A DNA stretch of 64,000 nucleotides from NCBI RefSeq assembly GCF_020921035.1, contig NC_063151.1, forward strand, positions 29,394,934 to 29,458,933, in the 5' to 3' direction. This document shows positions 36,764-48,665 of this stretch, in pieces (position 1 is the stretch's first letter; each line of letters begins with the position of its first letter). The position numbers and the translations under genes were made by a program. The notes below the pieces were generated by a model that had not been told where the DNA came from, did no database searches, and was given only the letters and a program-made list of their open reading frames with translations. This stretch comes from Rhodamnia argentea. Taxonomy: Eukaryota > Streptophyta > Magnoliopsida > Myrtales > Myrtaceae.

Positions 36764-38833
36764 TCAGTGAGCAACAGATTTTTTGCCCTTCTTCCTCAAG
36801 GACTCGCAGAAAGAAGTAAATGCTCCCTTCAGCTCATCAGGGAGAGGGAGAGGCAGAGGTAACGCTGGAAGAGTAGGCAAATCTTTTTTAACGTGTCTTT
36901 TCCTAGCATATGGATATGCCAGTGCTGGCTGCTGCTTGTTAAGTCCCTCAATAATGAATGAGAACGCTCCAAATGTGAGGCAGCTCTGCAACAGGGCCTG
37001 TGGTGCACCTAAAGAGTGGTAAAAAAACAAAGATGAGGAGACAACTTGATTTTCTCTGTAAGTACAACTTAACTTATGCATCACAACATTCTGAGCACTC
37101 TCACTATATGGATCAGATAAGGGCATTCCAAATGCTAGACAAACTCTGCACCATCATGTGACATAACCAATCTCCCCAGCGTGATCCCATCGCTAATGGA
37201 GATTTTCAACGCATCAAGTTGATGTCTTTTACCTAGGGGAGGACCAAGATCCTATGGATCAATGATACTGACCTTTTCTGTCATCAGTGTCTTCAATAAA
37301 TTCAAAGAGAATATACACATGCAGGAAGTCACCAACATCTCACTACAGGAAGACGAATCGCAGAAGGTCAAAATGGCTAATATAGAAGCAGAAAGAGAAT
37401 AGAAAGACTTAATAACATAACATAGCTGTCCAACATTATTTTTCAACACTCTCTAAATCTCTCAAACAGCAAACACACAATAATGCCCTTTTTTAAGCTG
37501 TACCATGGGTAGGAAAAAAAAATCGTTATACCTGGAAAACTAAGAGCAAGACCAGTGCAACATCCAGCTATTCCGGCATTAAACACTGCATAAGAAGAAA
37601 GAAAATCATACTCCAATTCAGAAATGAACCAAAAACAATTAGTCCTAGACTTGAGATAACAAACCATCATCCTTTCCTCTCAGCCTTTTCAAAAAGCATA
37701 CAACCAAGCTGTGCACACCAGACAAGACTGCAAACGCCTGTTCAGAACAAGATATACATGAGGAAACCTGATTCCCAGGAGCCAGAGTCCTGCTTATTAT
37801 TATAGCACTATGAAAAATCAAGCTTCTCATACCTTTGCAGAAGATCCAGCCTCTGCAAATGATCCTTTAAAACCTTTTTTCTTAACCAACCCAGCACCTG
37901 TACCACATCATTAGGCAAAATTTCAAGCAGATTACACTGAAGTCATTTGCAGTTGAGACTTGCAAAAGCACATAGAATTCACAGGTTGTTCATGTCAGAC
38001 AGTTGCTCTTTTCTCCAGGGTGTAATTTGCACATGGTTTCCAATAGCGAGATTCAGAAACAAAAAGGAACGAGTAGAAAAGATTAATATCAATTCCATGT
38101 ATCCATTACTTCGTGGAGCTTACTGTGTGATGCATTCATTCCATATCTGCCACTGATAAATCCATGTTGAATTATGGAGTCCACATTCTATATCTACACC
38201 AGAAATAAGTGCAACCCATTTGTCGGTGCAGCTAGATAAGCTGAACTAGATGGACGGCATTGTCAAATTTGATTGACAAGCCCATGCTATCAATGGAAAC
38301 TGCGGCTTTGAAAGTACTTATATTTGGCATCGCAGATTTCATGAATAAGCAACAAACAACTCAGCTATTCAGAAAAATAGGGTAAAAAAAGGCCTAAAAG
38401 ATAAAGAATTTTCAATTTATCACCGACTCAGAAATCATCATCGAGGGAATTCAATCACCAATCTATATCTCACCCTTTGAAATCGAGGTTCATTTAAACT
38501 CTGAATCGCTCAGTAGCTCCTAACGTAACAAATGATTACAACCGCACATAAAAAGTACGAATCAATCAGGGCAAGAGCATCCAATTCAGCACGTAACATC
38601 AACACAAACGAAGCAAATGAACGAGAGAGAGAGAGAGAGAGACCGTAGCCGAAGATAGAGCCCATGAAAGCGCCGGCAGCAGAGTCGCCAGCGAAGCGGA
38701 GGAGGCAGACGACGGGCGGGCTGGTGGAACTGCTAGGGACCAATGCGTTCGAAGAATCGGCGTTCGAGCTCCGATTGGCGTCGAATTCGGCGTCGGGGTC
38801 GGTGTTCGGAGATAGCGGCGACGGCGACGCCAT
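36764..38833 (-). CDS. Tim17/Tim22/Tim23-family protein, HP20/PRAT2 type
   Basis: Exons: 38833-38644, 37897-37833, 37737-37665, 37585-37532, 37008-36764; 208 residues (Arabidopsis HP20 At4g26670 about 210). An acidic, Ser/Asn-rich N-terminus is followed by the PRAT region: [76 protein letters not shown] and [16 protein letters not shown]. These hydrophobic blocks form the four helices of the Tim17/22/23 fold. Related HP20/HP22 proteins were linked to import of transit-peptide-less proteins at the plastid inner envelope and may also occur in mitochondria. The first intron's donor is GTCTCT, running into a CT microsatellite. Identity is strong; organelle is inferred. Confidence 0.92.
38623..38642. 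repeat. (GA)n microsatellite at a splice donor
   Basis: Ten GA units. Read on the minus strand they are (CT)n that starts at position +3 of the first intron of the PRAT2-type gene. Confidence 0.9.
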
Positions 38834-39646
38834 GCGTGACGGTATCGTATCCTAACTATCGCCTTCTCTCTCTATCTATCTAAAGACCTAAAACCCAAAC
38901 AATGGTCCGAACCCAAAAAGAAGCAGCGTCTACTTACGCGAAGATTTGTACCATCTTCAAATATCTCCGAGGTCACTCCAGGACGACGTCGTCTTTATTG
39001 CCTACCTTCCAGACGGCGTCGTTCGCTGTATATTCGCATCGCACCTTAGTGGCTATTCTCGACTCTCAGGTTTTTGGGGAGCGATGGTGGCAAAGAAGAT
39101 TGGTGGTAGTTCTAAGTTGTTCTTGCGGTGTCATCGCGTCCGTAAGTAACGTCATTGCCATTCCTAGACTGATTACAAAGGATGATGTTTTGAATTCTCC
39201 AAAGGGTTTGACCGAAAAAAAAAAATTCTCCAAAGGGACAATGTATATTATAAAATTTACTTTTAATAAAAACTTCATTTAACTTTTAATGTACATGACA
39301 TTATACTCATCATCGGGTTAGATAAATACTTCTCTAAAATGAAGTTCCTTTTTCGAATTTTCCCCATGTTGAATTAGTATATTTCACCATAGCCTGGTGT
39401 CGTCCATGATTAGCCCGGCAATTTTGGAGGATAGTCTTGTTTCGTTTGGTTTCTCTGTGTACAAATAGACAGCCTGTCCGAAATTAGAGTCATCAGACTC
39501 TCGTTATCAACGACATAACATAACCGCATACAGTTCTGATGTCTATGACCAGCCTACTTTGTTTGATTTCTCAACATACAAATGGATTCCTTTAAGAAGA
39601 TACAGATTGCCCCTACGATCGTCATCATTCACCTGGAGCAGCCAGC

Positions 39647-39679
39647 ACAGAGAGAGAGAGAGAGAGAAGAGAGAGAGAT
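39647..39679. repeat. (GA)n microsatellite
   Basis: Interrupted GA repeat of 33 bases, a short distance beyond the likely KIN-12F poly(A) site. Confidence 0.9.
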
Positions 39680-39718
39680 CCTATTGTAACTATAGAACAC
39701 GAATAGAGAATGTGAATC

Positions 39719-39724
39719 TTTATT
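39719..39724 (-). terminator. Probable polyadenylation signal of KIN-12F
   Basis: AATAAA on the minus strand, about 210 bases after the stop codon. Confidence 0.45.
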
Positions 39725-39933
39725 TCTCACCAATGAATACACAATTAAGCACACAATAGCTGATGCAAATCGGAATTACAGAAACTCTAAGTATAAGAGC
39801 TCCAGAGACCAACATGGCTCGCTGCTGGTTAAACCCAAGTAGGGTCGAATCAATGCTTGCCTGCTGGTGTAGCAGGTGGAGCGAACAACTAAAACTGCAG
39901 ACTTGATTTTCATGATCTTGTTCCAAGTTTGAC

Positions 39934-42900
39934 TTAGTAATGCCCCTGGTATGTAGCTCCAAATTCTGCTCTCCATGCCTGATCATCATCATAATCAGTA
40001 GTTGTAGCAATGTCCGAGTCCCCCCTGTGCAGCGATTGCAATGCCGATTGCGGCAATCGGCTCTCTGCAAGATATTGTTTCATTGTGATCATCTCCATCT
40101 TGTGTTTTCTCTTAAGTTTCTCCAATTGCTTCCTTAGCTTCTCATTTTCTTCCTGAACAGTCGCTAGGTTTTCCTGCATTTACAAGAAATAAGGACGGAA
40201 AAGTATATCAGCAATTGAGTCGCACTGCAACACAAAAGTTATCCGCTGTTGCGATTGAAATTTGAATAACTTCATATGTTTGGCACTACAAGTAGAAACT
40301 GTTAATCTATGTTGCAAAGAGATCGAGTCCTGGGCCAATTGCATAATCCTCACTAAACATTGATCACGTCAGCTCATTTTCAGCACCGCCAAGGAATCTC
40401 CAGCAGTAAGCAAGATAAAACTTGGGAACAAGTCAGTAGTAATGTCAATCTAATGACTGAAAACACGATACAAGCAAATTTAGGTGATCCGGTAAGTTTC
40501 AATCTAATGGATGAATGAAAACGGTGCCAAAGTTCTTATTACCTCAGCAGCGGAGGTAGATTGTTCAGCTTCTCTCAACCTGACGAGCAGTTCTCCAGCA
40601 GCATGAACAGCATCTGCAGTGTCTCTCAGTTGAATTTTAAGCCTTTTGTTCTCCTTTTTGAGAAGCTCTCTCTCCCTCTCCCTCTCTACCCTCAAAGCAG
40701 AGAGCTCTGCTGCCAAGGATTTCGCAAAACGAGAGCCGTTGCCTTTGGCTCCTGCCTTGGCAGCTGCCCTCTTCACCTCCGCAATTCCTTCCATAATTGC
40801 ATGGTGTTTTGCAGCCAGGTCGTTATACTTCTCTTGAAGTTCAGTGTAATGTTCCACCATTCTGGCGTGACCAAGGACAGATCTCTGAAGAGCATCATCC
40901 AACTCCTCGGTGCAATTTTTCTCTAGCCTGAGCTCCATGTCCAACTTCTCTGCACGCCGGCGGTTTGTTTCAATAGCTACCCTTAATTCATCTGTTAAGG
41001 AGATCCACTCACTTTCCATCTCTGTCCATCGCTGTCTTTCCCTCTCAATTTCTTCTTCATTAGGTTGGGATCCTACACAACTCTTCCGCAGCTGAATGGA
41101 TCGCAACAGCAGCGAAGACCTCAGTTTCTCAGTGGACTTGTCAGGACATGCATCTGTATAAGATTCCAATTTGCTCCTCAATAGATGGATTTCCTTAAGA
41201 AGTGCTTCCTTCTCATTCACATCAAAAACATTTTCTTCATCCCCATGATGTTGCTCTTCTTGGACTTCCTTAATTTCACATTTTTCCTCAGCTTGGTCGT
41301 TCCTCTCCTCTTCACATATCAGGAGTTGCAGATCTTTGCTATTCTGTGATTGCAGTTCATCATACGGAATAATTTCCTTTTTCAAAGCATCGATGGAGTT
41401 TCGTTCTTTCTCAATTTTATATTGCTCTACCTGTAAGAGTTTAGAGTATCGACAATCTCAAATCCTAATATAGTGAGTCTGGGTTTAGTACTGCACAAAG
41501 CAGAAGGTAAAGAAATGGTACCAGGCTATTAAGAAGCTCAATTTTAGCTGCTTGCTCCTTGCAGATTTTCTCGAGCTCCATGGTTCTCTTCACATCCGGA
41601 GACAAATCAATCTCTACATCCTGGTTCAGAAAATCAGCACACATTAGTAGGAAGACACATACAGAAGTCCTTTTCACCTCTGAAAGGGTGCAGACGTACC
41701 TTGGGTGTTCCAGCTTTTAGATTTTTAGGGTTCTCTCCTCCATCTGATGCCACTTTCCATGTCTTTAAGCTGTCCTGGACCTCATTACAATCAAGGTTCG
41801 ATCTTTTTCTTTGACAAGATGCACAAAGAAATGAGCCATATGGTCCGTCTAAATATTGACTCTCCTTTGGCGATGTCTGAGCAGAGGTGTTGGCCCTGTC
41901 GACTTCTGGACTGGGTTTCAAAGTCAAGTGTTCAAATGAGAAGGCAGTTGAAGATTTGTTTGCTGCTGAATTTCTCTCATGGCAGTCAATAATTTCTAAG
42001 CCTCTGTGAAGGCTTGCAGCTAAAGACTCGGTAGGGCCTGGAAATAGTTTGCTTGACTGTAAGGAGGATCTAAGGTGCTGACTTTGTCTGAGAGACTTTC
42101 CTGGCACATCTGGAAGGAATTTCTCGCTTTCCACTATGTTCTTCTGGCTTGCAAGAAGGCTTGCTGAAATGGCTATACTTCTCCTTAGAGATTTTCGAAT
42201 TTTTGGAGATTCTGTCAATGTTGGATCTTCAAGAATCGGAGAGCGATGACATGAGCTGATTGAAATGCTAGTTCTGAGTGTACAATCTGCAAAACTCAAG
42301 TTGTCACGGCTGCAGCTGATGAAGTTTTCTGCTAATGCAATACTGTCCTCTGGAGCAAGTTCATCCTGAGATTGTCTCGAATTAGTTTCGTCTGATTCAA
42401 ATTCTTCTGGACAATTAGTGTATTCTTCACTTAAATCTGTCTGGCAACATTCTTCTGTAGAAGAACTAAGGGTGGAGTTTCCTTTCTGTAATGAATCTTT
42501 TGGCTTATTTCCACATGTCTGCAACTTATCCAGCTCTTTACATAGTTCCTTTACATCATTCTCATCAACATTTACGTCATCCTCTTTTTCACAGTCAATC
42601 CTGGGGAGTATCAGAGACCTGTTAAGGCTCACCCTCAGTTGATTTAGGCTTTCACGTGCAGTCTGCCCATGGAAGTATTTCTGCTTGCTTCCCATTGGGT
42701 TATGTGCATGGGACCTTGTTCTTATAAGTTCTTCCTGTCAGCAACAAAATGGTCAAACCATAAAACTTCAGTTTATTTCAGAGAGAAATCAGAAAAGAAA
42801 TGCATGTAGGAATTTGTTTACCATACCTTCAGTTGACGAATTTGATCGCTCAAATCATTCACATCATCCTCTGAAATCTCATTTATTACTGGCTCGTTTT

Positions 42901-45900
42901 TAATATGTTTCACTCGCTGTCCCAATCTGAGGGTGCTGAGTATTTCACTCTCGCTTCTGCATTAAACAAGCAGATTCATAACTTCAGAAAAGAGAACATT
43001 ATCCTCTCTGACTAGTAATATTTCTCTAGGATTTTTCATGGGGAAAACTATTTCAAGATAGAAAATTTTGGGTTACCTTTTGTCTGGAGATATGGCACAT
43101 ATAACTGTGAGTTTAGAATTGCCACCAAAGGATTCTCGCAACAAATGTGTTAAGCACGAAGCTTTATATGGAACACCATTGTCTCCACCTTGGCTTCTCT
43201 TAGCTAAACTATCGACCAAATATCTGCATCGATGAGCATGCATAAGAGTAAGCTAGCCACATAGATGCCAATCTTGTGAATAAAAGAGGAAAAAGCTAGT
43301 GCAAAATTCCCTGTATATCAAAAGTTTCTCAATGGTTTCGTGAATGAATATCACATTTTACAGCCAAAAAGATGTACTACCCCTAATATCTACAGTAACT
43401 TCTAAATGTTCCTCATTGCATGACGATTGCAATCATCGTTCTTCTAATGATCTTATTTCAAACAGCAATAAGGACAACTTCCATTAGTTCTGCTTCTGCC
43501 TCAATGAGGTTCGAGCATCATACCCGAGCTGAGATAGGGATTTCTTCACATTTCTGGCTTCTCTCACACATTGTCTACCAGCATCATCAAGTTTGTTTCT
43601 ATCTGACCCAGCAAGATCAACAAGGCTAATTCTGCTTGTTCTTGAACTACTGAAACACTTGGATGATGATTCCTGCAACAGTTTCCAACAAAAAGTTAAG
43701 ACCTAGTCATGTGACTTGTGGGAAGATGGTAATTAATGAGCTCAGATGCATCTAGAGTCCTGGCATTCTGATAACATGTATTGCCACATGTAACCATAAA
43801 CATATGTAGGTGCCTAGAATGTTGGCTTTAGTATATCATCCATTGGAAGATAATTGTTAGGAAGACTGATTCTGGTAAGTATCTCTTTAGCACCAAAAAG
43901 CAACATCCCACACATGCCCTCATTATATACAAAATTCATCCGCTAGCAATTGGCAATGGGAAGGGCTTTTATATACATAGATACCTTGCACCAAGACTCG
44001 ATAATGCAAGTTAACACAATGTGGGACCTGGAGCTCTTGGAGTTCAGGCTTGTCGCTCCCACTTTTCTGTTTGAAAGACCCTGCACGAGATGTGATAGAA
44101 ATGTAAAGTTGATAAGCAAGAATGTTATTTCAAAAAGAGTCCTAAAATAGCCTTCTTGATGAGCATAGGCCGTGCTATTACCTTAATCAAGATTTGAGTT
44201 ACTTCCTCATAGCCCGCCACATATTCCTCAGTCAAATTCTCAACATGTAGACCATTCTTCAAGTCGTCCTTTATCTGAAAATAGTGGCAAGCCCCAAAAT
44301 AACACAAACCTAGAAGGACTGGGAACAGAAAGAAACGTTGATCGCTGACAGACAAACCTACACATAGTATGGAAAAAAGTAATGCACCTTAAGGTTTCGC
44401 TGGGTTGGATCGAGTAAGTCCCCTATTTGTTCGTTGTATATCTGCATTGGAAAAAAAAAAAGAACCTTTAGCTGGATATAGGCGAAGCAGAATATTGCAA
44501 CTAATGCTCAAATAATCACACGAAGGCTACCTCCAGAAAAGAACAGCGGCACTGATAATTGACTAGTTTGCCTTCAGAGTTCCCTTGCTCCTGTATAAAG
44601 TCATGAAACCCTTTAGACATGATCCATCAATAGCTTTCAGTATAAAGAATTATGAAAAGCGGAAGCTTGACTTACCCTCTCAATCTCAGTAAATAACATC
44701 TGAAAAATGCGTGGAACAAGACCTTGGGCTCTTCTGGATGAGGGTTCTTCAACAATTGAACTGGGTGGTCCCCACATTGTGTATGTCTTTCCACTTCCGC
44801 TCTAGTAATAACTCATTAGAGTTACACACTTCATGGTACAAGAAATGGGATGTAATCTAAGAGAAGTAATAGCTAAAGTGAGTTATCCTATACAAATACC
44901 TGTCCATATGTCAATACAGAAGTATTGTATCCTGCAAGAGCGCTTTGTACTAAAGGAACACCAACTGTCTGAAAGATATCCTCCTGTTTGAAACGAAATT
45001 CAACTTAGTATGGAAAATGATTGTTGGGCATTTAATTTCCAATCGGCAGAGTGGTAAAAACTTTTCTCCGCCAATCTTCATCTCTCTTGCTGCTGGACAG
45101 GAACTATAAGCAGAGCTATCTTCTTGGTTGTCCATCTTCCTATTTCTTTATCTCCCAATTAGAGAGATACCCAGATGGGCCAGATAGTTGGAGGTGAAAA
45201 TGAAACAATGAAAGCGAATTCGTAGAGAAAAATGTGGAATCAGCAGCTAACCTGGCTTGAGCTTGCATCAAAGACTGAATCAAAAGTAAATTTGCGATCT
45301 CCAACTGACAGTGAATTGGATGAAACTTTCTTAACAATCCGATCTCCTAGTCTTTCAAATTCGTTGGCAGGCCTAATTCTCACAGCAACCTAGTGAAATT
45401 GAAAAAAAAAAATTGCCAATAACAATCAGATATTAAGCACTCCATCGAGCTCAAAGACCCGATTAATTTCACTTAAAGAACCTTCACTGGTGTGTCTGGA
45501 AGTGCCAATGCTCCAGATTTGTCTCCTAATGTTGCTATCTCTTTCTGCAACTATACCATTCCAGTTGAAAAAGTTAAGCTCTAAGTGACAGCAGAGTTCA
45601 AACCGATCTAACATTACAGCAAAAAATACCTCGAACAAAAATTAAGCAAAAAAATCAGTTGAAAGTGATGAACAATTTAGACATTTAACTTCAAAACACC
45701 ACAACATAGGAATGTTAGTACGACCACTGGCACACGGTTAAGCTCTACCGTTCAGACATAGCCAACATTAGCGACAGCAAAGCAAACCTTCATGGACAAA
45801 ATTGAGCAAAAGCACTTGAAACTGCTCGAAGGTTGAGAGCAAAACCTGCAAAAAAATCACGACACACTGCTAGAATCTGGACTCAAGTACCTTAGTCGAT

Positions 45901-46172
45901 GGCTGGTGGTGGGACGGCGCTTCTTGACCGTCAGATCGGGCAATTTCACTCGATTTCCCAAGCTTTGGAGAAGGTACAATGGCGTCAGAGTCTGAAATGT
46001 TGGGATCGAGCGGAGGCGTGTTTTCTGCACCGGATTTGGGGGTTTTGGGGTTCCTGGGAGCTGTTTTGTGCTTGGTAGAAATGGATCTGGCGAGGAGGCT
46101 CCGTATGGAAGAGGTTGATAGGCTCCCTTTCGATCCATTTTCTGAGATCGCTGCGCTGTTGCTGGACTTCAT
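39934..46172 (-). CDS. KIN12F: Kinesin-like protein KIN-12F
   Basis: Exons: 46172-45891, 45544-45482, 45389-45252, 44983-44900, 44801-44676, 44590-44531, 44441-44388, 44274-44182, 44080-43985, 43672-43524, 43223-43077, 42956-42827, 42734-41700, 41620-41522, 41430-40543, 40173-39934; 1227 residues in phase. The N-terminal extension is Ser/Pro-rich. The motor starts at VKVAVRIRP (about 115), with P-loop [13 protein letters not shown] (about 188), [15 protein letters not shown], switch I NSKSSRSH and switch [11 protein letters not shown] Ser-rich linker ([20 protein letters not shown]) and coiled coils ([20 protein letters not shown]) end in a short tail. These blocks match Arabidopsis At3g20150. 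KIN-12 motors act at spindle and phragmoplast in plant division. Switch II has Asp for the usual Glu. The ATG at 46172 was chosen over an upstream in-frame one inside the GA-rich leader. Confidence 0.93.
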
Positions 46173-46200
46173 CGTTGGAGAAGCACAATGTGTCTGCTTG

Positions 46201-46229
46201 AGAGAGAGAGACAGAGAGAGAGAGAGAGA
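46201..46229. repeat. (GA)n microsatellite in the KIN-12F leader
   Basis: Interrupted GA run starting 29 bases upstream of the KIN-12F ATG, so transcribed as CT-rich leader. Confidence 0.9.
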
Positions 46230-46317
46230 TTGCAATTCAAAATGTTTGAAAGGGAGGATGCAGAGCGGGGACACAGAGAGGGGTTTTGTTTTGTAGGCTT
46301 CTAGGATTAGAAACAAA

Positions 46318-46328
46318 TGACCGTTGGA
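46318..46328 (-). promoter_or_regulatory. MSA (mitosis-specific activator) element of KIN-12F
   Basis: Minus-strand TCCAACGGTCA is a perfect match to the MSA consensus YCYAACGGYYA, about 150 bases upstream of the ATG. MSA sites bind three-repeat MYB (MYB3R) factors that drive G2/M genes. That fits a cytokinesis kinesin. Function here is inferred. Confidence 0.65.
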
Positions 46329-47015
46329 GATTTTGACTTCAATTCGGCGAAGTTACATCCATGTCCATGACTTCTGCAGAGAATTACGATCTGGTCCGAA
46401 CTTTCAAATGTTGCCAAGAAATTGGCTCTTTACGCTATGTTTACGGTGGAAAATTGCAGGAATGGAAATTTTGGAAAAAAAATAATTAATTTTTTTAATG
46501 TCTATGAGGGAAAAAAGTGAGAAATAAAGGTATGCATATTTTTCTTCACTTTCTCCTCCTCTAGCGACATTCGGGCATAGCATTTCAAAGTGCCCCTTGA
46601 ACTTGAATCCGAGCGAACGAAAAATTTTAAAGCACCTTTCCAAAACATCCATCCAAGTATATATTCAAGAACACGCTAATTTAAATTCGAGATAACAATT
46701 CCTGTGGATTGAATTTTATTAAGGAAGCTTCATTTTTTTCTCAACCGCTTCGGCGATCCCTTTAGAGAAGTTCACCGTATGAAGTATCATTTTCTCAAGT
46801 AGTGGTACACTGTAAATAGTTTAAAAAATTACTTCACAAGTGTCACGCCACGTCTCAATTGCTGAGACTACACGTAGATAATTTTAGGTCTTCTTTTGTT
46901 TTCGCGGCTAAGCTAATTGAAGTTCATTCATAGCTTGCAAATTCTTACAATTACCCCGGAAAAAGAAAATTAAAAAGAAAAACAGGAAAAAAAAAATTCC
47001 TTTAGAAAGAACTTA

Positions 47016-47242
47016 GGATGTGTTTGTTGAAGTGAAAAAAAAAATACGCAAATTAATTTTTCGAATTTTCGTGCGTATGGTTCGCTAAAAATTATTGGTT
47101 AACGGAAAACTATTTACAACATATTTTAAGTAAGGAAAATAAATTCCCTAATTAAAAAAAGGGGAAGATATTTTTCTTTAAAAAAAAATTAATAGAAAAT
47201 GCTGTCCTTTATCTTGATAAATTCCCTAAAACAAACACATCC
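47016..47242. mobile_element. Tourist-like MITE (PIF/Harbinger) with TTA target duplication
   Basis: The 227-bp segment begins GGATGTGTTTGTT and ends with its inverse AACAAACACATCC. It is flanked by TTA at 47013-47015 and 47243-47245. The 3-bp TTA duplication plus short inverted termini is the PIF/Harbinger signature. No coding capacity. Confidence 0.85.
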
Positions 47243-47616
47243 TTAATGTTTATAAAGATGTGATTTTTGCTGAAGTTATCTTAAATGTGGAGTTTGCAAT
47301 TGACAAAAAGTGGCCTTAGCATTAATGCGAGTTCACTAGGTTGAAAATCGCCTGTGAGAGCAACACGCGTATCCAATTTCTTGCGGACGGATTTTACTCT
47401 CAAACATTTAAATGCAAAGCGAGGAATATTTTTGGTACTTATTTAAAAAATAAAAAAAACCTTATGTACATTGCTTGATACGACAGAAATCCACTAGTGG
47501 CATATTACGCAACAAGTATATGTTGAATACCTAAGAAAAGTCGGTTACTTTATTATGAGCCCATAAAGTTTAATACGGTCAACTTGTATTGCTGAATCAT
47601 TTTCACTTGAGATCTG

Positions 47617-48161
47617 ATTAGGGGTGAGTGGTTCTCGATCCGATTCCAAATTTCGATCCAATTCTCTATCGATCCAATGGGACCAATAACCTTTCTAATA
47701 ATCGAAAAAAAATCATCTTAACTAATAGCACAACTCTATTAGCAAACGATATGTGCCAAATTCCTAACAGAAAATTCATAGACCAACTCATAAACGGCGG
47801 TAATGTCTCACGTATAGATGTGTGTCGGTAAAAATTTCACTATGATTCTGATATTATTTCCAAGTGGCTACATCAAATTATCAACACCTCTGTGACAAGC
47901 AAATACTGATTGCAAACTATTAGAAAATGGTCATCACCATAGAAACAAGCACACTTGTATCTCTAGGGAAGACCATTGATTTTGTTTAAAAAATTAAAGA
48001 AAATAAAATAAAATTGACCGATTTGATCCGGGCAGTTAGGTCCGGTACCACCCAGCCACCGATTTCGATTTTAAGGACCAAGAACCGGACCGCCAATCTT
48101 TGGAACATGAATCGGTTTAGACGGTTCTCGGTCCGAGCAATTCCATTTGCTTACCCCTAAT
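47617..48161. mobile_element. 545-bp element with ATTAGGGGT inverted termini
   Basis: The left end ATTAGGGGTGAG and the right end (reverse complement ATTAGGGGTAAG) match. Subterminal GGTTCTCG.TCCGA blocks are also inverted. The centre is AT-rich and lacks a gene. It appears to be a non-autonomous DNA transposon. Confidence 0.65.
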
Positions 48162-48236
48162 TGTGACACATCCCCAATTCACTTGTCGGAGAAGAGGGGC
48201 AAAGGCGAAAAATACCCTCCCCTCTCGCTTATTCAT

Positions 48237-48665
48237 TAGGGTGGATTAAGGGTGATCGGTTCTAGAATGGGTCGGTTCCCACCTTGAGATTGGATCGGGC
48301 AAGGTCGGTTCTAGTTTGTACAATTGGAAATCGACTCACCCAATCCTAGCACCTGATCGAGCTGGTCGGTCCAATCTAATTGCGGGGTCGGTCCTGGAAT
48401 TGATAATTTCTTATTCTTATTATTTTGTTTCTTCTATTCCTTACAAGTGAGAGTTTTCCAACATTAAAAGAAAAAATAATTTACTAATTAGAGTTTGTTT
48501 CTAAAATTAAAAAAAAAAAGAAAAGAAAAGAAATCTTAAGCAATCCATCATCCGAACAGTCCAGTTCCTTATGTGAAATTGGAAACCACCTAGAATTGAT
48601 TGCTTCGATTCCGTCTAGTCTAACTTCCGGATTGGATCGGGTCCAATGTGCACCTTAGGATGGAT
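48237..48665. repeat. Related repeat next to the 47617 element
   Basis: Starts GGGTGGATTAAGGGTGATCG and ends with GGATCGGGTCCAATGTGCACC. It shares GGTCGGTTC/GGATCGGG motifs with the neighbouring element and has partial inversion between its ends, so it is probably a second, more decayed copy. Confidence 0.4.

Larger units (their letters stand above)
38834..39933. other. Intergenic region between PRAT2-type and KIN-12F genes
   Basis: Holds the promoter of the PRAT2-type gene and the 3' region of KIN-12F, both on the minus strand. Short frames on the plus strand show no family features. Confidence 0.5.

Noticed and set aside
40561..40926. 121-codon plus-strand frame in KIN-12F
   Set aside because: Antisense of a coiled-coil exon; Leu/Ser/Phe-rich as expected from reversed Glu/Lys/Arg codons.
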